This document shows positions 39,883 to 49,626 of a stretch of DNA of 64,000 bases, piece by piece (the stretch's first letter is position 1; the number at the start of each line of letters is the position of its first letter). Made by a program: the position numbers and the translations under genes. The notes below the pieces were generated by a model. The model saw nothing but the letters and a program-made list of their open reading frames with translations. It had not been told where the DNA came from and did no database searches. Source of the DNA: Polynucleobacter sp. Latsch14-2 (GTDB lineage: Bacteria; Pseudomonadota; Gammaproteobacteria; Burkholderiales; Burkholderiaceae); NCBI RefSeq assembly GCF_018881925.1, contig NZ_JACVPL010000002.1:62001-126000 (forward strand), given 5' to 3'.

Positions 39883-39898
39883 ATACTAAAAATAAACT

Positions 39899-40717
39899 CT
39901 AGCGGGGCTCTAATCCGAAGGGAAATTTTTCCTCTGGAATGCCGACCTGGGACTGAAATTTCTTCCAATTAAATTGAACCCCTGGGTCAGTTTTACGGTC
40001 TGGCGCAATGTCACTATGGCCAGCAAATTGAAGATTCGTAAAACGAAGTTGTAAATTCGCAACCAACTTTGACAATTCGGCGTACTGAATCTCTTCAAAA
40101 CCAGTGTCTCCATCCCCCTCAAGTTCAATTCCTATGGAAAAATCGTTACATTTCTCCCGCCCCAGAAATGAAGAAATGCCCGCATGCCAAGCTTTATTGT
40201 CAACAGAAACAAATTGAATAACTTGGCCGTCACGCGCTATCAGAAAATGACTAGATACTTTTTGGGCTGCAATTTCTTCAAAATAGGGATGAAGTGAGAT
40301 ATCAAGCTTGTTTTGGAAAAAGTCGACAATAAACTGGGTGCAAGGGCGACGCTTGAATTCTCCGGGAGGCAGGCTAATGTGGTGAATAAGCACCAAGTCA
40401 GGCAAACAAGACTCTGGCCTTAAATCATGATTGGGTGAAGCCCGCCATGCCGCATAACCAAGCCACCCCTGAGCATCTAAATGATTGAGATGCTCCCGGG
40501 AACAATAAAAACGATCCTCAACAGTAATTGCATCAGATTGAGGCAAATAAACTTGGCAATGCTGACATTGCGCCATCACCTCGGGCTTCAAAATCTTGGA
40601 CTCTCGTTGCTCGTTAAAATACGCAGCCTCTTTTGCACTTAGCTCAGCCCGCTTTTTACCTTTAAGCCAAAGATAAAAAAGCCCTACACCAAGCAATATA
40701 AATAACCACTTCATCAA
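39899..40717 (-). CDS. ampD: Membrane-anchored zinc-ribbon (PP0621-like) fused to AmpD amidase
   Basis: The C-terminal part (about 85-272) is AmpD, the zinc amidase removing the peptide from anhydro-muropeptides in wall recycling. GWLGYAAWRASPNHDLRP, LIHHISLPPGEF and GHSDIAPDRKTDPG are diagnostic, with predicted zinc ligands His112, His234 and Asp244. The N-terminal part (1-84) has one membrane helix (4-18) with a basic flank KGKKR, and a ribbon CQHC...YCSREH (Cys51, Cys54, Cys72, His76) like the small PP0621 family, which I recall as a separate neighbour of ampD in related bacteria. The positive-inside rule places AmpD in the cytoplasm. It lies 4 bp after the ypjD-like gene. Confidence 0.88.
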   Translation of the reverse strand: MMKWLFILLGVGLFYLWLKGKKRAELSAKEAAYFNEQRESKILKPEVMAQCQHCQVYLPQSDAITVEDRFYCSREHLNHLDAQGWLGYAAWRASPNHDLRPESCLPDLVLIHHISLPPGEFKRRPCTQFIVDFFQNKLDISLHPYFEEIAAQKVSSHFLIARDGQVIQFVSVDNKAWHAGISSFLGREKCNDFSIGIELEGDGDTGFEEIQYAELSKLVANLQLRFTNLQFAGHSDIAPDRKTDPGVQFNWKKFQSQVGIPEEKFPFGLEPR

Positions 40718-40721
40718 AACA

Positions 40722-41570
40722 TCACCCTCTCTGGAGAATGACTTCCATTACGAAGCGACTGCCTATATAGGCCAGCAGCAAGGCAGTGTAAGCACTTAAA
40801 ACCCAGCGCACAGCCACCCTTCCACGTAGACCCACTCTCCACCGCGCCAATAAAAGACCGGCGAATAAAAACCAAGAGACCAGCGCAAAAATAGTTTTGT
40901 GATCAAAAACTAGGGGTTTGCCGAATAGCGTTTGAGAAAAGAGTAAGCCTGAAAAAACCGTTAGGGTGAGGAGTGCAAAGCCCACATAGATCAAGTTAAA
41001 GAGTAAAGCTTCCATCATCATCAAGGGCGGAAGATCTTCCAGCCAGTGAGCAATTCGACTGTTGGGAGAAATAGCTAGCTGACGATGTAAAGCACGGTCC
41101 TGCACACTCATTAGCATGGCATGCATAGCCGCCAGACTCAATAGCCCTACAGAAATAGTTGCCACAATGAAATGTCCCTTAAACCAAGGGTCTGAAACGG
41201 CCCTAGGTGAAATCAAGGCTCCAGGAAAAACTGTTGGTAAAAAAGCGTAGACCATGGCAAATAGAAGCGCCATCCAGCGCAAACTCGAGATAGGTGTGAA
41301 CCAGGACTGAAACCAATAAAAAGCCAGGCCGACCCAGGCAATCAAAGAGAGGTCTTGAGCAAAGCCAAAAACAAAACCTTCTGGGGTGAATACTGAATCA
41401 TGCAGTTCAATTCCATGAATCAATAAAATGGCAAAAATTGCCACCTGCACTAACCCAGAAAACAGGGAAGAGTCAGCCACAGCCTTTGATCTAAAGCTCA
41501 AAACGAGCAAAAGTAGCAAATAAAGTGCAGATGAAAGCCATCCGTAACTTGAGTAACTTAAAATATCCAT
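40722..41570 (-). CDS. CcsA/YpjD-like cytochrome c assembly-family membrane protein
   Basis: An integral membrane protein of 282 residues with about eight hydrophobic helices. It resembles the CcsA/HemX/YpjD family: WF-rich loops, a conserved histidine in KGHFIVATISVGLLSLAAMHA and another in FDHKTIFALVSW, the expected heme-ligand positions. In betaproteobacteria this gene sits beside ffh. A role in heme handling or cytochrome c assembly is inferred from the family. It is divergent from ffh with only 20 bp between the start codons. Confidence 0.8.
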   Translation of the reverse strand: MDILSYSSYGWLSSALYLLLLLVLSFRSKAVADSSLFSGLVQVAIFAILLIHGIELHDSVFTPEGFVFGFAQDLSLIAWVGLAFYWFQSWFTPISSLRWMALLFAMVYAFLPTVFPGALISPRAVSDPWFKGHFIVATISVGLLSLAAMHAMLMSVQDRALHRQLAISPNSRIAHWLEDLPPLMMMEALLFNLIYVGFALLTLTVFSGLLFSQTLFGKPLVFDHKTIFALVSWFLFAGLLLARWRVGLRGRVAVRWVLSAYTALLLAYIGSRFVMEVILQRG

Positions 41571-41590
41571 CTGGAAAGTCTAATCGATAA

Positions 41591-42973
41591 ATGCTAGAAA
41601 ACCTCACCGATCGTCTATCACGCGTTGTTAAAACAATGCGGGGGCAGGCTCGCCTCACTGAAAGCAACACAGCAGAGATGCTGCGGGAGATCCGTCTAGC
41701 CTTACTGGAGGCTGATGTAGCCCTGCCAGTCGTCAAGTCACTGCTAGAGCAAATCAAATTTAAAGCCCTTGGGGAAGAAGTGGTTGGCAGCCTTAGTCCG
41801 GGGCAGGCCTTAGTCGGCGTCGTACAACGCGAGCTTGCCCAATTGATGAGGGGTGATGCCACTCAAAGCAGCGAAATCAATTTAGCAACTCAACCACCTG
41901 CTGTAATTTTGATGGCCGGATTACAGGGTGCCGGCAAAACCACCTCCGTTGGAAAGCTGGCCAAATATCTTCAAGAAAAGAAGAAAAAGAAAGTGCTGAC
42001 TGTTTCTTGTGACGTTTATCGACCTGCCGCAATCGAGCAGCTAGAAACCGTTACCAAACAAGTTGGGGCTGAATTCTTTCCAAGCACGATTGATCAGAAG
42101 CCAAATGAGATTGCCGTTGCCGCTTTAGACTGGGCACGTCGCCATTACTTTGATGTCTTACTAGTAGACACTGCCGGTCGCTTGGGTATTGATGAAGCGC
42201 TTATGCAAGAAATTAAAACCTTGCACGCCACTCTCAACCCAATTGAAACTCTATTTGTAGTTGACGCCATGTTGGGTCAAGATGCCATCAATACCGCCAA
42301 GGCTTTCCATGAGGCGCTTCCATTAACTGGGGTCATCCTCACCAAACTTGATGGTGACTCTCGTGGTGGCGCCGCTCTATCTGTTCGCCAAGTTACTGGA
42401 GTACCACTTAAGTTTATTGGTGTAGCGGAAAAAATGGATGGTCTTGAAGCGTTCGATGCAGAACGCATGGCCAGCAGAATTTTAGGCATGGGCGATATCC
42501 TTGCTTTGGTTGAACAAGCACAACAAAATGTTGATGTTGCTAAAGCAGAGAAATTAGCTAGCAAGATTTCTAAGGGTGGATTTGATCTGAGTGATTTCAG
42601 AGATCAGCTTGCACAAATGCAACAAATGGGGGGCATGGCTAGCCTGATGGATAAATTACCCAGTCATATGGCGCAAGCTGCATCCAAAACGAATCTGAGT
42701 GCAGCTGACAAACAAACGAAGCGGATGCGCGGCATCATTGACAGCATGACACCAAGAGAGCGTGCTAAACCTGAATTACTAAAAGCTACTCGTAAGCGTC
42801 GTATTGCAGCCGGTGCAGGCGTTGAAGTTCAAGAAGTCAATCGCCTACTGGCACAGTTCGAGCAAATGCAAACCATGATGAAGCAATTCAAAGGTGGCAA
42901 GATGGCGCGCACCATGGCAAGCATGGCCGCAAAAGGAGCCGCCAAAGGTATTGGCGGGCTCTTTAAAAAATAA
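41591..42973 (+). CDS. ffh: Signal recognition particle protein Ffh
   Basis: The GTPase that, with 4.5S RNA, targets nascent membrane proteins to FtsY and the translocon. The N domain (MLENLTDRLSRVVKTMRGQ), G domain with GLQGAGKTTSVGKLAKYL (P-loop about 112-118), DTAGRLGIDEALMQEI and TKLDGDSRGGAAL, and the methionine-rich M domain with MTPRERAKPELLKATRKRRI and GGMASLMDKLP are all present. The 460-residue length is standard. It converges on proS, 5 bp apart. Confidence 0.98.
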   Translation: MLENLTDRLSRVVKTMRGQARLTESNTAEMLREIRLALLEADVALPVVKSLLEQIKFKALGEEVVGSLSPGQALVGVVQRELAQLMRGDATQSSEINLATQPPAVILMAGLQGAGKTTSVGKLAKYLQEKKKKKVLTVSCDVYRPAAIEQLETVTKQVGAEFFPSTIDQKPNEIAVAALDWARRHYFDVLLVDTAGRLGIDEALMQEIKTLHATLNPIETLFVVDAMLGQDAINTAKAFHEALPLTGVILTKLDGDSRGGAALSVRQVTGVPLKFIGVAEKMDGLEAFDAERMASRILGMGDILALVEQAQQNVDVAKAEKLASKISKGGFDLSDFRDQLAQMQQMGGMASLMDKLPSHMAQAASKTNLSAADKQTKRMRGIIDSMTPRERAKPELLKATRKRRIAAGAGVEVQEVNRLLAQFEQMQTMMKQFKGGKMARTMASMAAKGAAKGIGGLFKK

Positions 42974-42978
42974 TAAGC

Positions 42979-44721
42979 TTAAGAAACTAATTGCTTAGCT
43001 GTTTGTACAGCTGTAATGACTTTTTCTTTAATCTCGGCCAATAGAATATTTTGAGACTCTGCATCAGTTCGGCCTTTAAATTCCACCTGGGAATCTGCCA
43101 AACCACGGTCACCAATCACCACCCGAAATGGCGCGCCAATTAATTCCCAATCAGCAAACATAGCACCAGGGCGTTCACCGCGATCATCAAGAATCACATC
43201 GATGCCAGCCACCGAGAGCTCATCATGCAATTGATCGGCAGCATTTTTCACCGCCTCAGATCTGTCGTAGTTCATTGGACAAATCACCACCTCAAATGGT
43301 GCCATTGAAATCGGCCAAATAATCCCACGCTCATCATGACCCTGTTCAATAGCTGCGCCTAGTAAACGAGTGACCCCAATGCCATAACAACCCATCACCA
43401 TCGGCTGCGCCTTACCTTGTTGGTCTAAATAAGTACAACCCATTGCTTCAGAGTAACGAGTACCCAATTGAAATACGTGCCCAACTTCAATCCCGCGACA
43501 AATATCCACTACACCCTTACCATCGGGGGAAGGATCGCCAACAACTGCATTACGAATATCCATTACCAGTGGCTCTGGTAAATCACGTGTCCAGTTCACG
43601 CCAATTAAGTGATGGCCTGCATCATTAGCGCCACACACAAAATCGGACATATTAGCGACGGTACGATCAGCTACAACCGTGACCTCGGCACTCACACCAA
43701 CAGGACCGAGGTAACCAGCGGGCGCATTGCATGCCTGCTTTATCTCTGCGTCAGTGGCAAAACGTGACTCAGCCATACCGAGTATTTTGCTAGCCTTCAC
43801 TTCATTAAGCTCATGATCACCACGAAGCAATAGCATAAATAATTTAACCGGGCCATTTTCTTGGTTGGCAGCAAACAAAAGTGATTTAACTGTTTTCTCA
43901 AGCGGCACCTTCAAAAACTGTGCAACGTCAGCACAATTAGTTTGATTGGGTGTTGGAAGCTTTTGGATTTCTTGTGTTGCAGCTTCGCGCGTAGCAGACA
44001 GAGCAAGCGACTCCGCTGCCTCTAAATTCGCCGCGTAATCAGAATTTTGACAATACACAATGGCATCTTCACCAGTATCAGCAATCACATGAAACTCTTG
44101 ACTGCCTGATCCGCCAATTGCGCCATTATCCGCAGTCACCGCACGGAACTTCAACCCCATACGCTTAAAGATACGGGTGTAGGCATCGAACATGATTTGG
44201 TAGGACTTCTTTAAGCCTTCACTATCACGATCAAATGAGTAAGCGTCCTTCATACTGAACTCACGCCCACGCATTATTCCAAAACGTGGACGACGCTCAT
44301 CACGAAACTTTGTTTGAATTTGATAAAAATTAATCGGCAGTTGTTTGTAACTTTTAATTTCATTACGCGCCAAATCTGTAATCACCTCTTCAGAGGTTGG
44401 CTGAATTAAAAAGTCACGATCATGGCGATCTTTAATCCGCAGTAACTCTGGCCCCATCTTTTCCCAGCGACCAGTCTCTTGCCATAACTCAGCAGGTTGA
44501 ATCATCGGCATGAGCAATTCAATGGCACCGGCACGATTCATTTCTTCGCGGATGATATTTTCTACTTTGCGAATGGACCTTAAACCTATAGGCAAATAGT
44601 TGTAAATACCAGCGCTCAACTTACGAATGAGGCCTGCACGCACCATAAGTTTGTGCGAAACCACCTCAGCGTCGGAGGGGGCTTCTTTTAGTGTGGCGAG
44701 AAATGACTGTGATGCTTTCAT
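42979..44721 (-). CDS. proS: Prolyl-tRNA synthetase, bacterial type
   Basis: A class II synthetase charging tRNA-Pro, with the INS editing domain typical of bacteria. The N-terminus [20 protein letters not shown], motif 2 region [21 protein letters not shown], the editing insertion (about 220-390) and motif 3 [17 protein letters not shown] are seen. The anticodon-binding C-terminus has [17 protein letters not shown]. The 580-residue length matches E. coli ProS (572). It is divergent from rppH by 48 bp. Confidence 0.97.
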   Translation of the reverse strand: MKASQSFLATLKEAPSDAEVVSHKLMVRAGLIRKLSAGIYNYLPIGLRSIRKVENIIREEMNRAGAIELLMPMIQPAELWQETGRWEKMGPELLRIKDRHDRDFLIQPTSEEVITDLARNEIKSYKQLPINFYQIQTKFRDERRPRFGIMRGREFSMKDAYSFDRDSEGLKKSYQIMFDAYTRIFKRMGLKFRAVTADNGAIGGSGSQEFHVIADTGEDAIVYCQNSDYAANLEAAESLALSATREAATQEIQKLPTPNQTNCADVAQFLKVPLEKTVKSLLFAANQENGPVKLFMLLLRGDHELNEVKASKILGMAESRFATDAEIKQACNAPAGYLGPVGVSAEVTVVADRTVANMSDFVCGANDAGHHLIGVNWTRDLPEPLVMDIRNAVVGDPSPDGKGVVDICRGIEVGHVFQLGTRYSEAMGCTYLDQQGKAQPMVMGCYGIGVTRLLGAAIEQGHDERGIIWPISMAPFEVVICPMNYDRSEAVKNAADQLHDELSVAGIDVILDDRGERPGAMFADWELIGAPFRVVIGDRGLADSQVEFKGRTDAESQNILLAEIKEKVITAVQTAKQLVS

Positions 44722-44728
44722 GAATGGA

Positions 44729-44734
44729 TATAAT
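44729..44734 (+). promoter_or_regulatory. Candidate -10 element of rppH
   Basis: A perfect TATAAT lies 36 bp before the rppH ATG, in the proS-rppH divergent gap. No good -35 stands at 16-18 bp, so activity is uncertain. Confidence 0.4.
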
Positions 44735-44769
44735 CAAATCATTGATTTTAAAGGATTTGAGGCACGATC

Positions 44770-45369
44770 ATGCTTGACCGTGAAGGGTATAGAGCCAATG
44801 TTGGCATTGTCCTCCTCAATAGCCATAACGAGGTTTTCTGGGGAAAACGCGTTGGGCAGCATTCGTGGCAGTTCCCGCAAGGCGGGATTCAACATGGTGA
44901 GAGCCCAGAGCAGGCCATGTACCGCGAATTGTATGAGGAAGTGGGCTTATTGCCAGAGCACGTCCAAATTGTTGGACGAACTAGGGATTGGCTGCGCTAT
45001 GACGTCCCTGAGGAGTATCTGCGCCGTCAACATGCCACTCGGATTCACAGGGCAGCCTATCGTGGCCAGAAGCAAATCTGGTTCCTCTTGCGTCTAGTGG
45101 GTCTGGATAGCGATATTGATCTGCGGGTCTCTGAACACCCCGAATTTGATGCTTGGCGCTGGGTCCCATTCTGGATTCAGCTCGATTCAGTCATTGACTT
45201 CAAGCGGGAGGTTTACCAATTAGCACTTTCCGAATTGGCTCGCTACCTTTCGCGGGGAGTTCGGATGCAACAGCTTGCTTGGGGAGCACCCCTCGAAATT
45301 CTTCAATCCATTTACCCCGGAAATGAAGAGCACCCCAAAAAATCTACCCCTAAAGATAAATCTCAATGA
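44770..45369 (+). CDS. rppH: RNA 5'-pyrophosphohydrolase
   Basis: Removes pyrophosphate from mRNA 5' ends, starting decay by RNase E. The Nudix box [20 protein letters not shown] occupies about residues 38-60, and [17 protein letters not shown] and [16 protein letters not shown] are typical of RppH. At 199 residues it is slightly longer than E. coli (176), with a Lys/Pro-rich tail. Its stop overlaps the next start by 4 bp, coupling it to the CNP1-like lipoprotein. Confidence 0.95.
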   Translation: MLDREGYRANVGIVLLNSHNEVFWGKRVGQHSWQFPQGGIQHGESPEQAMYRELYEEVGLLPEHVQIVGRTRDWLRYDVPEEYLRRQHATRIHRAAYRGQKQIWFLLRLVGLDSDIDLRVSEHPEFDAWRWVPFWIQLDSVIDFKREVYQLALSELARYLSRGVRMQQLAWGAPLEILQSIYPGNEEHPKKSTPKDKSQ

Positions 45370-45932
45370 CCCTTAACCTTTATCGCACTTCATTTCTTAT
45401 ATGCAGCGCAAGCATCGCTCTTGGTTTGACTGCCTGCGCTGGGGATCCCCTAGAAAGCGGTGTTGACCCCTTCGCACCAATGATTTTTAAGGAGGGGGCT
45501 ACGGCGATGCCATTGAACCCACCAAATAAGACCACCTTAGTCCCCTACTATGTATCAAGGGAGACTGTTTTCAAGTTTGCGGTTGATACAGACTCGATTT
45601 TGATTGGCGCTGATGGCGTCACTCGATATATTGTTGTACTAACCAACCCTAGCGGGGGTGAACAGATTCAATACGAAGGTATTCGATGTGATTCGTTTCA
45701 AGCGCGAATCTATGGTACGTTTGAAAATGGAGCCTGGAGAGAAAATCCGCTGTCTACCTGGAAAGACATTCAAAGCAAAACTGCCAATCGTTATCAAGCT
45801 GCACTAGCACAAGGCGCTTTTTGCAACATGAACATTCAAGAAAAAAATATTGGTACGATTATTAAGGCGCTAGACCCAAATAGCTTTACTGGGGGCACTA
45901 AACCTACTAATTCTTATGGGATGCAATACTAG
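45366..45932 (+). CDS. CNP1-like family lipoprotein
   Basis: A predicted lipoprotein of 188 residues with signal peptide, hydrophobic core (about 8-20) and lipobox LTAC (Cys24). The mature part resembles the CNP1-like family of betaproteobacteria: [24 protein letters not shown], then [16 protein letters not shown] and [11 protein letters not shown]. Function is unknown. The two later cysteines may form a disulfide in the periplasm. It follows rppH with a 4-bp overlap and converges on proB, the stops 13 bp apart. Confidence 0.8.
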   Translation: MTLNLYRTSFLICSASIALGLTACAGDPLESGVDPFAPMIFKEGATAMPLNPPNKTTLVPYYVSRETVFKFAVDTDSILIGADGVTRYIVVLTNPSGGEQIQYEGIRCDSFQARIYGTFENGAWRENPLSTWKDIQSKTANRYQAALAQGAFCNMNIQEKNIGTIIKALDPNSFTGGTKPTNSYGMQY

Positions 45933-45945
45933 AGTTCAATTCAGT

Positions 45946-46734
45946 CTATGCTTTATTGGGGCTTAAGCAAGTTCCAATTTTTTCGCCCGACAAGAGGCGA
46001 GTTAGCACTTTAGGCTCGCGCCCAGAAGCGATGACTGTAGTAGTGTCAGTTTGAGCAGCGACTTTAGCAGCGAGCACCTTAGTCAACATGCCGCCCTTAC
46101 TAAGCTCGCTACCAGCACCACCCGCCATTTTTTCTAATGCAGGATCTCCAGCCAAAGCATTACTCAACAAAGTTGCGCTAGCATCATGTCTTGGATCCGC
46201 AGTAAATAAGCCACCCTGGTCTGTCAAAATCACCAGCAAATCTGCTTGAATTAAATTGGCAACCAAAGCTGCAAGGCTGTCGTTGTCGCCAAACTTAATC
46301 TCGTCGGTAACAACGGTATCGTTTTCATTAATGATGGGCACAACATCTAACTTCAATAGCGTCTCCAAAGTTGCCTTCGCATTTGCATTGCGCTCTGGAT
46401 GCGCTAGGTCCGCATTCGTTAACAGAATCTGAGCGCTACGCAAATTAAAACGTGCAAAGCAACTCTCATACACTTGCACTAAACCCATCTGCCCAACAGC
46501 TGCCGCTGCTTGAAGTTGATGAATTTCTTGAGGGCGCTTTGTCCAGCCTAGGCGCTGCATTCCCTCGGCGATTGCACCGGAGCTCACCATTAGCACTTCA
46601 TGACCGCCACCTAACAATGCAGCCATTTGCTCCGCCCACATTGCGATAGCAGCATGATCCAAACCTTCACCATTATTGGTAACAAGACTTGATCCAACCT
46701 TAACAACAATTCGTTTTGCTTTTTGCATTGTCAT
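45946..46734 (-). CDS. proB: Glutamate 5-kinase lacking the PUA domain
   Basis: Phosphorylates glutamate, the first step of proline synthesis. The amino-acid-kinase domain is complete: [55 protein letters not shown] and [17 protein letters not shown]. The protein stops at about 262 residues, right after the kinase core, where E. coli ProB (367) continues with a PUA domain. The CNP1-like gene's stop is only 13 bp away, so there is no room for a broken remnant. A TTG at 46752 would add six residues; I prefer the ATG at 46734. It directly follows obgE. Confidence 0.9.
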   Translation of the reverse strand: MTMQKAKRIVVKVGSSLVTNNGEGLDHAAIAMWAEQMAALLGGGHEVLMVSSGAIAEGMQRLGWTKRPQEIHQLQAAAAVGQMGLVQVYESCFARFNLRSAQILLTNADLAHPERNANAKATLETLLKLDVVPIINENDTVVTDEIKFGDNDSLAALVANLIQADLLVILTDQGGLFTADPRHDASATLLSNALAGDPALEKMAGGAGSELSKGGMLTKVLAAKVAAQTDTTTVIASGREPKVLTRLLSGEKIGTCLSPNKA

Positions 46735-46760
46735 ATCAATTGAGCATATCAAATACGTAT

Positions 46761-47849
46761 TTAATCTGGGGCCTTATCTTCGGCTTGATCCTGATACCGT
46801 GGATCTGTGGCGCGCTCCTCAGCATCATCGCGATCACGCCGCACTGAATCTAAATAGTCTTGCAAGGAATAGCAAAGTTTGTCGCAACCCATACCAGTTA
46901 GCGCAGAGATCTCAAATACAGGACCTTTCCACTTAAACTTTTTCATAAAGTCAGCCACTACTTTTTTACGATCCTCTTCGGGGATCATGTCAACCTTGTT
47001 CAGCACCAACCAGCGTGGCTTCTCAACCAATGCTTCGTCATACTTACGCAACTCATTGACGATCGCCTTGGCATCTGCCACAGGATCAACATTTTCATCA
47101 AATGGAGCAATGTCGACTAGGTGCAAGAGTACGCCAGTGCGCTGCAAGTGTCGCAAGAAGCGATGACCTAAACCAGCACCTTCAGCAGCACCTTCAATTA
47201 ATCCAGGAATATCTGCAATAACAAAGCTGCGCTCGGCCCCCACGCGTACTACACCCAAATTTGGATGCAATGTTGTAAATGGATAATCTGCAATTTTTGG
47301 TCGAGCGTTAGAAACCGCAGTAATTAAGGTTGACTTACCAGCATTGGGCATACCCAACAACCCAACGTCAGCCAAGACTTTTAATTCGAGTTTGAGTTTG
47401 CGACGTTCACCGTCCTTACCATTTGTCTTCTGACGTGGAGCACGGTTCGTACTACTCTTAAAGTGAATGTTTCCCCAGCCGCCAACGCCGCCTTGCGCCA
47501 AGCAAAGACGCTCACCATGAGTGGTTAAGTCAGCAATCGGCTCGCCGGTATCGTAATCGGCAATGATCGTACCAACAGGCATGCGTAATTCAATATCGTC
47601 GCCCGCACGGCCGTAGCAATCAGCACCACGACCAGGCTCACCATTTTTAGCAGTGTGTGTTTTAGCGTAGCGGTAATCGACTAAGGTGTTGATATTGCGA
47701 TCCGCTATAGCCCAAACACTGCCGCCTTTGCCGCCGTCGCCACCATCGGGACCGCCAAACTCAATAAACTTTTCGCGGCGCATAGAAGCACTACCGGCAC
47801 CACCTTGGCCAGCTATGACTTCAATACGAGCTTCGTCTATAAATTTCAT
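46761..47849 (-). CDS. obgE: GTPase Obg
   Basis: A ribosome-associated GTPase involved in 50S assembly and stress. The glycine-rich Obg fold is seen as [20 protein letters not shown] and [16 protein letters not shown]. The G domain has the P-loop GMPNAGKST (about 167-174) and [28 protein letters not shown] and LNKVD. The 362-residue length is normal, with an acidic, poorly conserved tail. The ATG lies only 9 nt after the stem of a strong intrinsic terminator that ends the rplU-rpmA transcript, which may hold obgE expression down. Confidence 0.96.
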   Translation of the reverse strand: MKFIDEARIEVIAGQGGAGSASMRREKFIEFGGPDGGDGGKGGSVWAIADRNINTLVDYRYAKTHTAKNGEPGRGADCYGRAGDDIELRMPVGTIIADYDTGEPIADLTTHGERLCLAQGGVGGWGNIHFKSSTNRAPRQKTNGKDGERRKLKLELKVLADVGLLGMPNAGKSTLITAVSNARPKIADYPFTTLHPNLGVVRVGAERSFVIADIPGLIEGAAEGAGLGHRFLRHLQRTGVLLHLVDIAPFDENVDPVADAKAIVNELRKYDEALVEKPRWLVLNKVDMIPEEDRKKVVADFMKKFKWKGPVFEISALTGMGCDKLCYSLQDYLDSVRRDRDDAEERATDPRYQDQAEDKAPD

Positions 47850-47852
47850 GAA

Positions 47853-47880
47853 TAAAAAAGGCCTCGCACTAGCGAGGCCT
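47853..47880 (-). terminator. Terminator between rpmA and obgE, abutting the obgE start
   Basis: AGGCCTCGC (47859-47867) pairs perfectly with GCGAGGCCT (47872-47880) over a 4-nt loop, followed on the minus strand by TTTTTT. The obgE ATG begins 9 nt past the stem. The only Shine-Dalgarno-like GAGG for obgE lies inside the 3' arm of the hairpin. Confidence 0.85.
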
Positions 47881-47937
47881 GTTCCTAAGAGTTAAATTCG
47901 GAATAAATCTGAATCAAACGTGTCTCAGTCAGGCGCC

Positions 47938-48198
47938 TTATGAACGCGGAAGAACTGAAACCTGGGCCTTCTTCAAAGCACCCTTAACGCCGAATTCCAC
48001 TTGTCCATCAATCAAGGCAAACAAAGTGTGATCCTTACCAATACCAACGTTTGCACCTGGATGAACTCGTGTGCCACGTTGACGAATGATGATGCTGCCA
48101 GCGTTGATCTGCTCGCCGCCAAATACTTTAACGCCTAAGCGTTTCGATTCTGAGTCGCGGCCATTTCGTGTCGAGCCGCCGCCTTTTTTCTGTGCCAT
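47938..48198 (-). CDS. rpmA: 50S ribosomal protein L27
   Basis: A small basic ribosomal protein near the peptidyl-transferase centre. It begins [19 protein letters not shown], with [22 protein letters not shown] and [17 protein letters not shown], all textbook L27. The 86-residue length is standard. No N-terminal cleavage sequence of the Firmicutes type is present. It follows rplU by 30 bp. Confidence 0.98.
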   Translation of the reverse strand: MAQKKGGGSTRNGRDSESKRLGVKVFGGEQINAGSIIIRQRGTRVHPGANVGIGKDHTLFALIDGQVEFGVKGALKKAQVSVLPRS

Positions 48199-48228
48199 AT
48201 CTTTCTCCTGCTATGTGCCGTTGCCTTA

Positions 48229-48540
48229 TTAGGCTTTAATCGTGTTGATCAAAATTTCAGTGAAATTCTGACGATGGCCTTGGTGCTTTTGATAATGCTT
48301 GCGACGGCGCATCTTAAAGATTGTCACTTTATCGTGACGTCCCTGGGAGATGACAGTGGCCATCACAGCGGCACCATTAACCAAAGGATCACCCAATTTG
48401 AGTGATGCGCCTTCGCCTACGGCGAGGACTTGGTCAAGAGTGATTTCGCTGCCGATTTCCGCTGGTATCTGTTCTATTTTCAATTTTTCGCCTGCAGCAA
48501 CTTTATACTGTTTGCCACCGGTTTTTATGACCGCGTACAT
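48229..48540 (-). CDS. rplU: 50S ribosomal protein L21
   Basis: A 23S rRNA-binding ribosomal protein. With the ATG at 48538-48540 it begins [20 protein letters not shown] and has 103 residues, the normal L21 length. A start five residues upstream is open but is not homologous. [16 protein letters not shown] is the conserved basic C-terminal part. A GAGG Shine-Dalgarno stands 9 nt before the ATG. It is driven by a consensus promoter overlapping ispB and followed by rpmA. Confidence 0.98.
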   Translation of the reverse strand: MYAVIKTGGKQYKVAAGEKLKIEQIPAEIGSEITLDQVLAVGEGASLKLGDPLVNGAAVMATVISQGRHDKVTIFKMRRRKHYQKHQGHRQNFTEILINTIKA

Positions 48541-48603
48541 GGTGTGAAACCTCAAATTAATTCTACGTTTAAGCTAATCCACCCTGGATGAGCTAAGCCG
48601 ATT

Positions 48604-48632
48604 ATTATATCTTGCATGACGAGCACTGTCAA
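48604..48632 (-). promoter_or_regulatory. Consensus sigma-70 promoter of rplU-rpmA inside ispB
   Basis: Minus strand: -35 TTGACA (48627-48632), 17-bp spacer, -10 TATAAT (48604-48609), a full consensus match. The -35 lies within ispB codons 4-6. The predicted leader of about 57 nt contains an imperfect stem, AGCTCATCC with GGATTAGCT, which could serve r-protein autoregulation. Confidence 0.85.
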
Positions 48633-49620
48633 AACCAATGACTTAAGCCAAATTTTGGCTCCTATTGCCTTAGATTTCAAGGCCTTAGATGGGGTTATTC
48701 GTCTCCGCTTAGCTTCAAAAGTTGCCTTAATCGACCAAATTTCCAGCTATATCATCCAAGCCGGAGGGAAACGGGTTAGGCCCGCGCTACTACTTTTAGT
48801 GTCCCAAGCCCTAGCAAATGGTAATGAAACTGCCCACACCTTAGAAATGGCGGCAGTTGTGGAGTTTATACACACAGCCACCCTTCTTCATGATGATGTA
48901 GTCGATGAATCTACCCTCAGAAGAGGCAGGGAAACTGCTAACGCCGCTTTTGGAAACGCCGCCAGCGTCCTAGTTGGTGATTTTCTCTATTCCAGGGCCT
49001 TCCAAATGATGGTGGCCCCAAATGACTTGCGAGTCATGCAAATTTTGTCGGATGCCACCAATACGATTGCTGAAGGCGAAGTTTTACAGCTTCTGAATAT
49101 GCACGACCCTGAAGTGAACGAAGAAAGCTATCTGCAGGTGATTCGCTACAAAACGGCAAAATTATTTGAAGCCTCCTCTGAGCTAGGCGCTATTCTGGCC
49201 AAAGCAAGTGATTTTGAGAGGGAGCAGGCCGCTGCCTTTGGTCGCCATATTGGCACTGCATTTCAGTTGATGGACGATTTACTGGATTACACGGCTAGCG
49301 CAGCACAGATGGGTAAAAATGCCGGCGACGACTTACGCGAAGGCAAACCAACTCTCCCCCTTATTTATCTCTTAGAGAATGGCAGCGCAGAAGAACGTCT
49401 CTTGGTACGCGCAGCAATTGAACAAAACCAGGATTTGCCTGAAGACATTTTTGCGCAAATTTTATTGGCAGTACAAAGCTCTGGAGCACTAGATTACACA
49501 CAGGCAGCCGCAAAACGCGAGGCTAAGCTCGCTCTAGATTGCATCAAGTCATTTCCGCAAAATGCAGCAACAGATGCTTTATTTGCTCTTTGTGAATACT
49601 CCATTACAAGGCAAACCTAA
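48616..49620 (+). CDS. ispB: Polyprenyl (octaprenyl) diphosphate synthase
   Basis: Makes the long isoprenoid side chain of ubiquinone. The trans-prenyltransferase motifs are present: IQAGGKRVRPALLLL, the first Asp-rich motif LLHDDVVDESTLRRG and the second QLMDDLLDYTASAAQMGKNAGDD. The 334-residue length matches IspB. The chain length is inferred from the family and from usual position next to rplU. No Shine-Dalgarno is obvious upstream of the ATG, where the rplU promoter sits. Confidence 0.94.
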   Translation: MTSTVKTNDLSQILAPIALDFKALDGVIRLRLASKVALIDQISSYIIQAGGKRVRPALLLLVSQALANGNETAHTLEMAAVVEFIHTATLLHDDVVDESTLRRGRETANAAFGNAASVLVGDFLYSRAFQMMVAPNDLRVMQILSDATNTIAEGEVLQLLNMHDPEVNEESYLQVIRYKTAKLFEASSELGAILAKASDFEREQAAAFGRHIGTAFQLMDDLLDYTASAAQMGKNAGDDLREGKPTLPLIYLLENGSAEERLLVRAAIEQNQDLPEDIFAQILLAVQSSGALDYTQAAAKREAKLALDCIKSFPQNAATDALFALCEYSITRQT

Positions 49621-49626
49621 AGGCGA

